Assembly (NCBI GenBank): GCA_037783545.1
Contig: JBBELK010000216.1
Location: forward strand, 372,001 to 436,000
DNA from: Henricia sp. BOLD:AAB3569
Lineage: Eukaryota; Echinodermata; Asteroidea; Spinulosida; Echinasteridae
DNA: 64,000 nucleotides
Reading direction: 5' to 3'
Positions 34,204 through 46,690 of the stretch are shown piece by piece; position 1 is the first letter of the stretch; each line of letters opens with the position of its first letter. Position numbers and translations under genes: made by a program. Under the pieces are notes generated by a model, which was given only the letters and a program-made list of their open reading frames with translations, ran no database searches and was not told the origin of the DNA.

Positions 34204-35767
34204 GCATCAACAGTGGTCAACAAAGCGTTAAGTTTGTAGTGTGGCTCATCACCTTGCACTTATTTCATCTATCAATGCTCAGGTTGGTAGCAAACATGAG
34301 AAAGATCTGTATTTTCATAATTAGTGAAAATAAGGTTAAATGCCATTTCAATAAAAAAGTTCACAGTACCAATAAGATTTGCCCCATTCTTGCTTTAGAA
34401 CACTAGCAGGCGAAACCTACCCTGTGAGGTGGTAAAAGCCCATTTGCAATGACCAACAAATTTACTTTGGAGTTGATAAGAAAAAAATACTCAGTCTTGA
34501 CAGCAATAGTAACATAACAAACACCACATGAATTTATTTTTGTCCAAGAAAAAAAAATCTTGCAAATGACACATGTGCCTTTAAAGTATGTGTACCTCCT
34601 TTTATAGCTCCATGGTGTACCTTATTGGCGAGATAAAACCATTTTGGTGCAAATATTTGTATATATGTGTATTTTGTATATATTCAGTCTTACTTGACGA
34701 GGAGCGGGTTACGCTCGAAAATTTGTAAGAAATAAAACTATCACACAGGATGATGGCTTTCAGAAGAATATTCAATTTATCTGGAGAAACCAGGCCTGTG
34801 TCAGGTCAAAAACATATAAAACCATCCATACACCCATGCATACACCATGTTCACCAACAATTTCCAAAGAAAGAAATTCAACCATTGTTTGAACTTTGAA
34901 GCACTGGAGTCTGAATGATGTCAAGGTTTCAGTGGCCACAAAAAATGTGTCCTTCATTTCAATAATATTGTTCAAGGTAAAACCAGTAACAAGTAATGCA
35001 CATAGCATCTGTGTGCCCTAAGGACCAGCACAACCCACATGTGACCATGGTCAGTGGTTTTGAGCTAGAGGGACACTTTGAACATTATACTCCATGTGCT
35101 GGTACATCATTTGTGGTACACGAAGGTTGAGGTTTGAGTTGGAATTCCTGTGATTGTGATTGGAAAAGGACTTGGCTTTACACACATTCAAGGTCGGTTT
35201 TGCAGTTTTAAAAGAGCTGTGGTTAGCCTGGGCTGTACGTGCACACCAACAAAGGCTGATTTTATGAACCTTACAACAGTACAACAAACACCAGTCAGTA
35301 TGATTTGCACAGATTTCAGAAGTCACAATAATTTTATGCTGAAAGCATCGAGGTAGTGCTGAAAGGAATCCATGCGGATCTGTAGCCCTATCTATTTTTC
35401 ACAATGTGCATGTTTTAACAGAGCAAGGAAAGGGAACAGCTGGTAAAAAAGCGCTGATGCAGAGAAATTAATGGTCATACCAGGTAATGGACCTAAAAGA
35501 TTATATTCAGTTAGCCATGGCCTTTATGGGGTCCTTGAAATTGTATTGATTTGGCCATTGTTGTGTAGGCCTCATTTGTTTGGGGCTGCTGCGAAGGTTG
35601 TTTGTTAAATTTGTTTTTGTTTGTATTATTGCCTTATCATGTTAATTAGATTTTTATGCATTTTAAATAATTTTATTTGGGACATCATCTATTTTGTTCA
35701 TGACTTTTGCAGGTTATATCACATATAGTTGATCTGTCGTTAATCACTCTTTTCCTAACCCTTCTCA

Positions 35768-35801
35768 GTTCTAGCCTCTGATTGGCTGTTGACACCCTAC
35801 G
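35768..35801 (+). promoter_or_regulatory. Last piece of 5' UTR of the threonine ammonia-lyase gene
   Basis: A strong acceptor (TTTTCCTAACCCTTCTCAG, AG at 35766-35767) lies 34 bp before the start ATG, so the leader is probably spliced. A candidate partner donor is AAG|GTAGGA at 32687. Inference. Confidence 0.4.
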
Positions 35802-38800
35802 ATGCCTATTGAAAACGTAATCCCACAATCCTCTGCTGATCAAGCTACGTGTAACGGTGAAATCAAAATGGACCTGGACAAATCCTCGACACTGATTAAC
35901 AACAGCATTGAGGACGGTGACGACGAGGTTGATTTGAAAGATGAATTTTGCGACCCGGACAATCCCGTCGTCGTCAAGTTTCAAGATGTTAGTGCCGCAG
36001 CTTACAAGATCAAAAGTGGTATACAGAGAACTCCATGTCAGGTATACTTCACTTAATTCAAACCCTGTCTAATTCAAAACTTGAATTAAATTCGTAATTT
36101 TTTTCTCTTAATTATTCTCTTAAAGGCACAGGCTCGTCAGCAATGCGCGCCCGCCAAATTCGTGCTCGAAACACGCAGCTTCATGCCTTTGCTATGGAGC
36201 TGCGTATTGCGTGGCACACATTTGGCGGGCGCGCATTGCTGACGAGCCTGTGCCTTTAAAGTTTGGCTCGTCAAGATTTCACTCTTGTTTCTTGGTATAA
36301 GCACTTCCTCCATGGTATATGGACTAGTGTCCTTTCACTTAATTTACTGTTAAAGTGGAGTACCACAAAATGTTATCCTTATTGTTAGAATAAGCAGATT
36401 TCATGAAGATTTTTTTCATTTATCAGAGATCTCAAATCTCAAGCATTGTTGGAATGGACTTGTACTTCAAGAAGGATTTTCTGCAGGCCACAGGCAGGTG
36501 TGTACGTGTGTTTATAGCAGGACCCCTGTCCCTGTGTACTATTGCTGACGTCTTGGCTCTTTACAGTAACTATAATAATAAATAATAAATAACACATGCA
36601 TTTGTAAAGCGCCATCTATCTATGTAAACATATTCCGAGGCGGCTGTTGCCATTATTACCGCTGCCATCAGGAAATCACCAGAACCATTTCGCTTCAACT
36701 AGGTGTGCAACCCGGCCAAGGCGAACAATCCTATCAGCAGTTAGATTGTGGCATTCCCCATAACAGCTTCCCATATATATCGCTTGGGTTGACGAGGCAA
36801 CTGGGATTAAGTGCCTTGCCCAGGGACACAGACACGTTGTTCGAAGTGGGGCTCGAACCCCCAACCTCTGACTGGGAGTCCCGCTTCATACCCACTAGAC
36901 CACACGCGCTCTCTATAAATTTCACACCTTCATCCGTGAAGTTTCAGAGTAATTTACTTTAATTACACTTCTATATCAACATTTTGTTCTAAAAGAGGTT
37001 TTAAAAAATTGTAATAAGTTAACCATTATTATATAGTGTGGCAAGCTTTTGATTTAGGGGTCATTCCCAAAATTAGGGGTCCAAAAGTGTGACATGCTTT
37101 TTAAGATTTCCAAGTGTTTTTAGTGATTGAAAGTGGTTTCCCAGTAGATAATAATTATTTGTATTTCAACAAATGCCACTTAAATTTAATGTTTGTGTGT
37201 AAATATGGCACCAAGGTTAATGCAAACTCATTCTACAGCAAATTTTCATTGGCGTAGGTAACCCAGGACACCAAACTCCTATTCAATACCATGGAACAAA
37301 TTATAAGCTTTTATGGTCTTTTGTTTTAAATATTTTTCAGGAATCGGAGAACAAAATATGCTGCCCCCTATGATCACAGGCCACAGTCCATTACTGAGAA
37401 TTTGTGATCAAGAGGGGTGATTTTTGAAGCAGAGAGTGTCGTACGTAACTGGGACACTAACAATTTTGGACGCCTAATTTTAGGAATGACCCTTGTAAGT
37501 TGTAGTAAAGTGTAGAAAATGTTTTTTACAACTAACTATTTGATGTGTTTACTTGCAGTTTCAAAGAGCGAGGTGCACGCAACACCCTTCTAACTCTGTC
37601 AGAGGTATGTACCTCTATGGTAAAAACTCATTCTAAGGTGAAATACATGTAGTGTGTGCAGATCATGGCAGTGTATTCAACTATTAAGTGTGTTAAGGAG
37701 CAATGGGGAGATCGAGGTATCCCATGCTACAAAACATGCTGGGTGTAAAATGTCATTTAAAAAAATAATAACATTCTCAAAAACTATGGATGCTAGGATA
37801 GGGCGACAATTTGTGTGTAAAAAAGCTATATTAGGGCGACACGCTCAATAGGGCGACAATTTGATGTCGCCCTAATATTTTTTATTTTTTTAAACCATTT
37901 TTTTTTTCTATAATAGTTGCATGCCTAAAACACAAAGTGTGCTTTAAATGTCAAGGCTTAATGTCCATTTTTGTCACCATTTTGTTGTTCAGGACCAGAG
38001 GAAGGTGGGCGTGATTGCTGCATCAGCAGGGAACCATGCCCTGGCATTGTCCTATCATGGCCATGGTCTGGGTGTCCCTGTAACTGTTGTCATGCCTATT
38101 ATTGCTCCAATTATGAAGATCAATCGATGTAAGCAGAACGGAGCCATGGTCATCATACATGGAGAGGATTTAGGGGAGGTGTGTGCTTAATTGTTTTTTA
38201 CCTTTTTAGTGATTATCAAACGAAATGTTTTGTTGAATTTGTGTGGGACGGAGCAAAATGCAAGCTGTTGGAGATGTTTTATTTTATTCCAATTCTAAAC
38301 AGTTGGGGACGGGGGCACATGCTCCCCGAAAAAGTGTCGTGCCCTCCTTGTGCGTCTGCCCCTCTCTCCCTAACCTCCCTCCCAAATGAGAACTGAGGTT
38401 TGGAAAACTGCATGTAAACTAGCTTGTGTGCGACCTCTCAAACCCCCCCTCCCCCCTTGACCTCCCCCTCCCCACCCCCTCCCACTCCCCCACCCCCTCC
38501 CACTCCCCCACGCCGACCCTACCCACATTGGAAAAAGTCTGGCGACATCGCTGATTCTATGTAAAAATCCCAATTCATTCAGTCAAAATCAATTTCAAAT
38601 AATTTGCATAAATTGCAAAAAGAAAAAAAAACACACAAGTCACAACACCCGGCCCCACTATAACAACAAACTAAAACACGTCATGTGACAACTTATTCAC
38701 GTAATTAATGACTGATTTTGATTCTTTTTCTCTTGACAGTCCAAATCACATGCCTTACGCCTTGCCAAGAAGTCAGGACAGATGTACATCAATGGGTATG

Positions 38801-41800
38801 TTTTTGTGTTGCATTAATTTTACACTAGGTTTGAATTGGTTTTAAATCTGGCTATGGCTAAGGCATTTTGCTGTTGGTGTGTAATAGAGAATGGTTGTTG
38901 CATTGGTCATATCCATAGCCTTAAGAAAAGTCACACGATTAGTTTTGCAAGGTAAACAAATAATTGTAGTAACATTATTGATCATTATGTAGTATGGTAT
39001 GGTTTTAGTGCAGTCCAGTTTAAAATTTCTTTTCAACATCAAAGGTTGAGATGTTTTAGTCCTAAATTCCAAAACAATGTCCACATGCACCGTCAAAACG
39101 ATTGTCAAAATGTTGGATTCAAAATGAATTTAAATTACGCTTTATTAAAAATTGAGAAAATGCTTTTTGTTTTCTTGCATTTTTGTGCACAATAAGAGCA
39201 CAATTATTGTTTTCCCATCCCATATTTTGTGTTTTGTTCTGTAGGTATGACAACCCGCACATCATTTCCGGGCAGGGAACTATGGGATTGGAGATTGTTG
39301 AACAGGTGCCCGACCTGGACGCCATTATCATTCCAGTGGGAGGAGCAGGCCTCATTGCTGGTGTGGCTCTTGCAGTGAAAAGTCTCTCGCCTAGAACCAC
39401 AATTATTGTGAGTGTAAACATGAAATAGTTGAGAATGGAGTTGGAGTTTGTAATTTCTGTTTATGAGTGGTAAATTTGAGGTGTCATTGTTGGTATCTCG
39501 AAAATCAGAAATGTTCACAGATTTACGCCTAATTTACACAATATAAACATGATAATGGTAGAAAACTTCCCCTGAAATGGTTTTGTCTAAACTGCTATAT
39601 TCTTTGAGAAATGAGTAAAACAATTAATTTTCATCTCATGAGACGAAAATTTATTTTGCCCCAAAACCACTTTCCCCTGAACCACTTTGCCCATGAGTAG
39701 TTCATAAAATGTTTAATAGGGTAGCATTCGAACCCAAGACTACAAGCATCCTCACGAGGAGAGCTGTCTTGATCAACTTAATCCTGAAACATCTCTGTGT
39801 GGGTTTGAACCATGTACCAGTTAGTCTTACTACCAGATGAAGTGATTGGTATTGTCATTGTTTTAGGGTGTTGAAGCGGAGCAGTGTCCGAGTTTCTCAG
39901 CTGCTTTAGATGCTGGTCATCCTATATGGACCAAGTCTGGGCCCTCATTGGCTGATGGTAGGTCAAAGGTCATTAGATGCAACCATTTGCCTGTTCCGAT
40001 AGTCGGCCTGCTTTGAAATTGTTAATATTAAAAAAAAAAAATTTCTACTGACTTAAAAGTGGACCAAGGAATTGTTGAGTTTTTTCTTTAAAATCTCACT
40101 TGATCCCCGCACAATAAAAAAAAAGAGAACATGCAGTTTATTTGTTTGCCCCAAACTAGAACATAATTTGTACAGATTATAGTAAAGCAAATGGTCTAAA
40201 TGTTGTTTCAAATGTTATTTTGAGCCCATAGTTGAAGTTTTCTTGTTTAAAATGTTTAATACTTCATCTTTTTCTGCCCCATCAGGTCTTGCTGTGCCCA
40301 CAGTGGGTGTAAATGCCTTCGTCACTGCAAGGAAATATGTTGATAAGATGGTCGTTGTCAGGTTAGTGTGTTTTATTTAATTTGTATGAAACAATTTTAT
40401 TTAACATCAAAGAAATATGTTCAGTCATCACAGACAGAGGATGTGAATAACCAAAATGAGAAAAATGACATGGTCCTCGGGATTCAAACTTAAAACCGAG
40501 CAGATGCTCTACCAGCTGAGCTATGAGGCACAGTGGTATACTCCATAAGGTTTCCCCCAAGACATCCGACACACCAGGCAGATGCTCTACCAGCTGAGGT
40601 GTGAGGCACAGTGGTATACTCCCTCAGGTTTCCCCCAAGACATCTGACACACCAGGCAGATGCTCTATCAGCTGAGCTATGAGGCACAGTGGTATACTCC
40701 ATAAGGTTTCCCCCAAGACATCCGACACACCAGGCAGATGCTCTACCAGCTGAGGTGTGAGGCACAGTGGTATACTCCCTCAGGTTTCCCCCAAGACATC
40801 TGACACACCAGGCAGATGCTGTACCAGCTGAGCTAAGAGGCACAGTGGAATACTCCATCAGGTTTCCCCATAGAACCCAATGTTTCTTTCAGTGTTGCAC
40901 AGATGCCCAACTGAGCATAGGCAATGTTATTCTGAGGATGCCTTCTACATGCACTTTTTGTAATCATATTTTTTCTGTATGCATGTTTCTTTTTGTCACA
41001 GCGAGGACATAATAGCCCTTGCGATTCTCAGGTTGATTGAAATGGAGAAAGCGGTGGTAGAGGGCGCTGGAGCGGCAGGACTGGCCGCGCTCCTCGGAAA
41101 CAAACTACCTGAACTTAAGGGCAAGAAGTGAGTTGACACACATCATCTCTAAAGTGAATTTATATGTACTTAGTCAAAATCGTGGAAATGTTTGTGGGTA
41201 GGAGACAATTTTTCGGAGTTCTTAAGCACAGAAATTTGCTTAGCACAAATGGGTTAACAACCAAAATTGTATGTCAACTTGTGTTATTAGCAACAGTAGC
41301 AGAATACCAGTTAATCACAATACACCTCTTTTACGATTTTTCCCTGGTAACTCATTTTTGCAAAACAAATTTAGTGCTGAGCAAATTTTTGTGCTCAAAG
41401 AAATTGGCCCCAGGATTAGCACAATGTACTTGTCCCCTAAGATGGCAGCTATGCAAAGTGTTTATTCTCAAATTTTACGATCTCAAATAATAGCTTTCCA
41501 TAATTGTCTTATTTTTACAGGGTGGCCATACCCTTGTGTGGTGGTAACATTGACACGACAGTTCTGGGCCGAGTGTTAGAGCGCGGTTTAGCGGCTGACG
41601 GTCGCCTAGCTCGTTTTGTGGTGACAGTCAGCGACAGGCCTGGTGGAATAGCTGAACTGGCTACGATTATCAGCTCAATGGGTATTAGGTGAGGTCATCG
41701 AGGGAAAATTACAATCATTCGTTTTTGTCACAAGTTGTGGTGGATAAATAATCTGTCGTTTTAAACACAAAAGGAAGCAAAATCGTTGTGTGTAGTAGAT

Positions 41801-42988
41801 ATTAGCAGAAACTAGTAAAGATACTCCTGTAACTTTTTTCTGAGTTCTTCAGAAATCCGAAATGAGATTTCTTCTTCTATTGTGAGGTAGATCCTGTATA
41901 TTCATCTGCTGTGTTTATTTAAAAGTAAAAATATATACAAATTGTGATGTTCACAATTGGCCCCTTCAAGACATACTCTTTCTGCGGCCATCATGCCCTA
42001 CCCTCTTAAATTTCATGAAGCTATTAACCAGTACACATTTGGACTCCAGTTGGCCTCGGTGCCCTTTGAAATGCAAACAAAGTCAAGGCCAGGGGCGCAT
42101 TAAATAGCACAATACGTACGCCGGTATTGGTATTTTCCTATACCTTCAAATTGACCTTCAAATTGTCCTTCACCGTTGAAGGTATTGTCGGTATGCATAC
42201 GTATTGCGCTATTGAACGCGCCTCAGATTGAGCTGCCTTTTATTTATATAATGTCAAGCCCTGCTCACAAGATAAAATAGGTCATCTTCTTAAGTTCAAA
42301 GACCAAAATAGGAATATGTATTATCTCTCATTGTGCCTGATAAAAAGTGCATTGCCAAATAATTATGTAATATTATCTTTTAAAAATTATCACCTTTTGT
42401 CTCCTCAGTATCAAAGACATCTTTCATGAGAGGGCATTTTTGAAGAGTGAAATATTCAACGTTCAGGTAAGTTTTAGGTTTTTCCTTGTGTTGTACTGAC
42501 TGTTTTGTTTTATTTATTTGGCTGAATACTAAGCAAAAATGGATAATCTGTATTTGTGACCTACTCTGCAAAAAAGTATTGCGACCATAAGAAGAAGATT
42601 TACGCTTATTAAAATACAAAAACATAATGGAAATTGTTGGCGGTGCCCAGATACTGCCCGGAATGTCCTTGTTCTACCTGGAATTTGCATTGTGGTTTTG
42701 TATTTTAATGCGTGGATCTGCCACAGATTTTTTCTTATGGTCGTGAAAACTCCATTTTTTTTTGCAGAGTAGGTCACATTTAAGCATGAACTGTTCTGAA
42801 ATGTAACACCTTGCTCAACAAATCAAAAGCTTGTATTCCTGTTATATACTGGTCTGGTATCTATGTTGTTGCTACAGGTCAAGTGTGTAGTTGAGACTCG
42901 AGACCAGGAGCATTCTAACGAGCTCCACCGTGCACTCGAGCATCATTACTCCAGTAGCAGAGTCATCTGGGGTCCACACTGCATGTAA
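35802..42988 (+). CDS. L-threonine/serine ammonia-lyase (PLP-dependent) with ACT domain
   Basis: Exons: 35802-36041, 36427-36497, 37559-37604, 37993-38178, 38740-38795, 39245-39407, 39867-39957, 40286-40361, 41002-41127, 41521-41688, 42409-42466, 42878-42988; all phases join, 463 residues. Predicted to deaminate threonine (and possibly serine) to 2-oxobutyrate or pyruvate plus ammonia. PLP fold type II: the Schiff-base lysine sits in SFKERGARN, the phosphate-binding serine/glycine loop in SAGNHALA, and a Gly-rich turn in PVGGAGLIAG. Other family blocks are SGQGTMGLEI and VEGAGAAGLAALL. The last 80 residues (RFVVTVSDRPGGIAELATII...) form an ACT domain, as in bacterial catabolic/biosynthetic deaminases and unlike vertebrate SDS or serine racemase. 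The first about 60 residues are acidic and not conserved. Serine racemase activity cannot be excluded from sequence. Confidence 0.9.
36120..36259. mobile_element. TTAA-flanked MITE, family K2 (copy 1) in the ammonia-lyase intron 1
   Basis: TTAA at both ends; arms AAGGCACAGGCTCGTCAGC and GCTGACGAGCCTGTGCCTT continue through CAATGCGCGC and GCCAAAT. 140 bp, nearly perfect. A second copy is at 51281-51419 and a degraded half at 47103-47160. Confidence 0.9.
36590..36915 (-). mobile_element. tRNA-derived SINE, family B (copy 1)
   Basis: Minus strand: A-box region GTGGTCTAGTGGGTATGAAG, B box GGGTTCGAGCCCC, then a body with CTGGGCAAGGCACTTAATCC and a 3' end near GGCGCTTTACAAATGC and (ATT)n. Related to 46440-46690. 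Confidence 0.75.
37056..37495. mobile_element. GGGTC-ended element, family G, in ammonia-lyase intron 2
   Basis: Ends GGGTCATTCCCAAAATTAGG and CCTAATTTTAGGAATGACCC; next to them GGTCCAAAAGTGTGACA and GGGACACTAACAATTTTGGA, as in the copy at 25696-25941. About 440 bp. Confidence 0.75.
37790..37905. mobile_element. GGGCGAC-repeat element (copy 3, truncated)
   Basis: ATGCTAGGATAGGGCGACAA, AAAAAAGCTATATTAGGGCG and the closing hairpin TGTCGCCCTAAT match copy 2 at 29805. In ammonia-lyase intron 3, 90 bp before exon 4. Confidence 0.7.
38420..38515. repeat. C-rich low-complexity tract
   Basis: CCCCCTCCC/CCACTCCCC repeats in ammonia-lyase intron 4. The flanking words (GTGTCGTGCCCTCC, AAAAAGTCTGGCGACAT) recur around another C-run at 57535-57705, so both belong to one dispersed repeat with an expanded C tract. 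Confidence 0.6.
39490..39690. mobile_element. Internal fragment of TTAA-flanked family K3
   Basis: About 190 bp, over 85% alike by eye to 45757-45945: TTGGTATCTCGAAAATCAG, TACACAATATAAACATG, CTCATGAGACGAAAATTTAT. The ends are missing. Confidence 0.7.
40437..40872 (-). repeat. SINE family C with five tandem 78-bp A-box units
   Basis: CAGATGCTCTACCAGCTGAG starts at 40501, 40579, 40657, 40735 and 40813: an exact 78-bp period. On the minus strand each unit carries the A-box-like TAGCTCAGCTGGTAGAGCA. Only the last unit (40501) is followed by a B box (GTTTGAATCCC, 40489-40478) and the family-C tail. Units 1 and 3 are more alike than 1 and 2, and likewise 2 and 4, so the array grew as a 156-bp dimer. 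The period is a multiple of three, so the minus strand stays open for over 120 codons; I do not regard this as a gene. Confidence 0.8.
42552..42781. mobile_element. Foldback MITE, family M1 (copy 2) in ammonia-lyase intron 11
   Basis: Ends TTTGTGACCTACTCTGCA and TGCAGAGTAGGTCACATT; same interior as 5104-5377 (GCGACCATAAGAAGA, ATTAAAATACAAAAACA, CTGGAATTTGCATTGTG). Confidence 0.8.
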
Positions 42989-44044
42989 AATGTCTTAACG
43001 TCGTCTGTCTCTTCTCTCAGGTTTGGAGTTTATGTAAATTAAGCCATCACAGGTTGGCCACCTAGTGAAGACTTGAGTTCCCTTCAATTAATTTTTGCGT
43101 CAAAGTTCCCAGGAAATGTTTACTGTCTTTTTCACACACATTACCTGAGTATGAGCGTTTCCCTGAATTAGCCATCCTTGTGGTGGAGAAAGAGTTAAAA
43201 GGTGTGGGTGGGTGCAGGCAGAATGACTTTAGACATTGAAAACAGCTTTTGTTTTATTATTTTATGTTTGTTATAGATGAATTTAGAAACACGGGAAAAT
43301 TGCAATGCCTTGGCTCAGTTCTGCCCCCTCCCAGCCCCTTCCCCCTCCTCCCCCCTCCTCCCCCCTCCTCCCCCCTCTCACATAATAAACATTCACCATG
43401 GTTATATTATGTGGAGGCCTGAAGAGACTGAGGTGTCAGGTTATAATTCTCATGACGCCCATGTGTTTTTTTTTCTCATCCCATGCACGATTGTGCTCAA
43501 ATAAAATGCACAATTGCAGTCTCGAAAGATTGTGACCCAAACTCCGACTTTTGTTGCCTTTCAATGCAAACGTGCTTCAAACAAGGTTTTTTTATATATA
43601 AATTTGAGTATTTACTGATGCCAGTAACTAGTTTTAAAACTAAACTTTCTGATTCGGTGTAACATAATTTGAGTGGAGCTTAGTTTACTTCTTAAAATTC
43701 TCATCTTGTTGAGTGTATTTTTTGTAAACTTTAACAATAAATTTATTAAGTATTTATTCCCTAAATCTAGGTTAGAAATATTACAAACTGAGGGACATTT
43801 GCCAGTATCTGGCAAACATTTCAACATGTAGATAGAATTTCTAGCAAAACAGGAAAATATATACAAAATAATATAGTTTTAAAATAAAATTTTGATACAG
43901 CCTGAGAGCTTAGCAACCCAGTAACTGGACATACTGTTTTAACACCTTTTTTCTGTTACTCGGAGTGAAAAGCCACTTTTAACATCTCTACACCTTGAGG
44001 ACCAGAGTAAGAGATTTTGAAAGTGTCTCATTAGTGCATTATTT

Positions 44045-44225
44045 TGTGGCGAGTTTTGAAAATGAAAAGGCGTTTTTACACTGACACCCGAGGCTTGGAT
44101 GATCCCATCCTTCGGAAGGGATGTAAAGCCGTTGGTCCGGTGTAACGCACTTTAAAGATCCCAGCGCATTCTTTTGTGAAGAGCAAGGGGATTCCCCGGT
44201 GTCTCTGGCCGTTTCTAATTCGTCT
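44045..44225 (+). mobile_element. SINE family A body fragment
   Basis: ACGCACTTTAAAGATCCC, TCTTTTGTGAAGAGCAAGG and GATTCCCCGGTGTCTCTGGCC also occur at 53990-54068. Confidence 0.6.
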
Positions 44226-45015
44226 TCTCCTCATGGTTTTCCTCACGCTTGTGAGCGACAGTGCAATGGGCAATTTTGAGGAATCCTTGGTTTCAGTACT
44301 AGAGAGAAGTAGTAATACTAATAATAATTTGAAGTTAAAACTTATCAATCAAATATTTCTTTGTTTGGTAAGCTTGACTGTGTCAATGAGGAATGGTTGT
44401 GTCGTTTCTAACACAGTAACATGTTACTAGAAACGTTTGTTGCTGGGAAATTATCCGACTTGCAACATGGTATTGGAAAGGAATGCATTTGTATTCCTAG
44501 TTGGTCATGGAATATGAATTATATACCTCATGCGTAGATTCCTATCATCTGATTGGTTAAAAGTGGGGGCATTGAATCAGCTAGACCCGGCGCATATATG
44601 CCCACCGGGCAATAGTCTTTGCCATGCCCCGGGCATGGTCATTTAGCGGGTCCGGACGCGCGCATTACATGTGTTAGCATAGCTGTGCACCAACTATGCA
44701 GCTGGGCGCTTCACGTAAACATTCAGCAGGACGGTAATGGCGGAATCTCGACGAAGTCGTTTTGTCGTCTGTCGTAGATGATGAAGTCCTTAAGAAAATA
44801 AGAGAAGTAGACTACAGTGAAAACTGTGTCAGGTGAAATGTGCTACTAAAGTGCCAGGTGATTAGGCCTATGCTACAAATTTTTGCTGTAAATATACAAT
44901 CTTTCCGCCGTAGACCAGCTTTCGAAACTCGAAGGACCACTCTCATGACTGTATGATGTATCGTTACTTTTAACCAACCAGATGACAAAAATCTACACAT
45001 TCGGTATATAAAACA

Positions 45016-45172
45016 AATATTGACTGCTGTTTATTCGGGTCATGGTTATAGGCCCAAGGTGATCTCGAAGCCAAGGTGATCTCGAGGCTTCCGCCTCGGG
45101 GCATAGTCATGGCTTCGAGATCACCTTGGGCCTATAATCTTAACCATGCCCCTCATTGCAGTCAATATTTGT
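45016..45172. mobile_element. Foldback MITE with TATTGACTGC ends
   Basis: Arms AATATTGACTGCTGTTTATT / GCAGTCAATATT and GGTTATAGGCCCAAGGTGAT / ATCACCTTGGGCCTATAA. The left arm has an internal partial duplication (CCAAGGTGATCTCGA twice). Confidence 0.75.
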
Positions 45173-45739
45173 ATACTTTAAACTTGATGGTTAATCTCGG
45201 CAAAAAGTATTCTTTAACTAAAGGTGGGTAATATTACCGTCAGGGTATCTTATTAACAATGTCATGTAAAAAGGCCGAGCTGGAGCAACGAACACAATGC
45301 AATACTGTCTTAATATATTGTCTAGAGTGTTTTTATACTTGAGTATGTTGATCCCCATTTAAAGTGTTTTGGCAGGATAAGATTTTTGAAAGTAGTGTGA
45401 ATAAATCCCTTTAAAAGTCCTTTTTGTCAAGTTTTGACTTGTAAACACATCCGATTTTTTTTCTTTGCTATTAATTTGAGAAAATAATTGTAATTTTAGT
45501 ACTGAAAACTCATTCTTTCACTGTCTTTTCAAGGGTCAATTTCACAAAGATTTGCGACGCGCCGCAAGTACTAAATCTATTGCAACTTCCCTTTGTAATT
45601 TTTCCATGGGTTCGGCAAGTTGCGATTGATAATTTTTGTGTAATCGACCCCAGATCTTGTCGAGTTTAGGAAAGCTTTTTATAGCTCAAAGCGCACAACC
45701 TGCAAAGGTATTCCTAAAATTACTTTAGTATTAATTACT

Positions 45740-46073
45740 TTAAAGGCAGTATACATGATTGGTATCTCGAAAATCAGAAATGTTCACAGATTTACGCCCA
45801 ACTTACACAATATAAACATGTCGGTAGAAAACTTCCCCCGAAATGGTTTTGTCTGAAGTGCTATAGTCTTTGAGAAATGAGTAAAACAATTATTTTTCGT
45901 CTCATTAGACGAAAATTCATTTTGCCCCCAAACCACTTCGTGCACAGGCCGAAATGACTGCAATCCCTTTTTTGACTGTTTTTGCTCGGGTTGGTTTTAA
46001 TCATGCATATCGTCAATCACACAGGGGAATAAAACATTTTGCAACGGTTTACCAATCATGTATACTATCTTAA
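45740..46073. mobile_element. TTAA-flanked element, family K3
   Basis: TTAA at 45740 and 46070 frame the inverted ends AAGGCAGTATACATGATTGG and CCAATCATGTATACT. Its interior is shared with 39490-39690. Confidence 0.8.
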
Positions 46074-46439
46074 AAATTTACAGATTATTACAGAAACCTA
46101 CGTGCAACTCATTAAACTTTAGTGATTTAATTTCTTCTGACACTAACAAGATACTTTGGAAGTGTAAACAAATGGACGATCATAAGCATAAAGTGCATTT
46201 GATTTTAATTCTTTGCTTACAGATTGTTCAGGGTCTTGTGTGTGCCAGTAGCATTTCTTTTTCCATTGTAAATATCGTAGAGAGAAATAAAAACTATTTT
46301 TAACACATATTTGAGTGTTCATCCCAAGAAGGCTAAGAGATGTTTTGTTATACTGTCTCAATCAATTACCACTTCATAAAACATTTTCTTCTTCCCAGAT
46401 GACTGCTGAAACTTCAAGGATAGGCGTGTCTTCCAGATG

Positions 46440-46690
46440 GGGGCTGGTCCCCTCCTGGTAAAAGCCACCTTTAACTGGTTTTGTATGGTGCTGCCGTCAT
46501 CATCTGGCTTCAGCTTGGCCGCAGCACAAAACCTATATTTTACCATTTCCCCAACAGCTCCCCAAATAGTGCTTGGTTTGACTATCAAGTGCTTTGTCCA
46601 GGAACATTGGCCATAGTGAGACTTGAACCCACAACCTCCCAATTGTGGGTCCAGCTTCATACTCATTAAACCACATGCTTTCTTGTGATT
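46440..46690 (-). mobile_element. tRNA-derived SINE, family B (copy 2)
   Basis: Minus strand: GCATGTGGTTTAATGAGTATG head, B-box-like GGTTCAAGTCTC and a body with CCTGGACAAAGCACTTGATAG, parallel to the copy at 36590-36915. Confidence 0.65.

Larger units (their letters stand above)
29292..35801. other. Intergenic region between EEF1D and the threonine ammonia-lyase gene
   Basis: No protein-coding gene is supported. It contains a GGGCGAC element, a small MITE (30121-30235), a LINE tail, an inverted SINE pair (31900-32063), two foldbacks (32954-33403 and 33728-34204) and a possible 5' UTR exon of the downstream gene ending at 32686. Nothing was recognised in 34205-35767. Confidence 0.55.

Noticed and set aside
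36840..36915. Possible tRNA gene on the minus strand
   Set aside because: Head of a SINE whose body continues for 250 bp; a related copy at 46440-46690 shows the same layout.
40490..40858. 122-codon minus frame with 26-residue repeats
   Set aside because: The 78-bp SINE-derived period is a multiple of three and keeps a frame open; it lies in an intron and looks like no known protein.
40501..40872. CRISPR-like array
   Set aside because: The whole 78-bp unit repeats with no unique spacers, in an animal intron.
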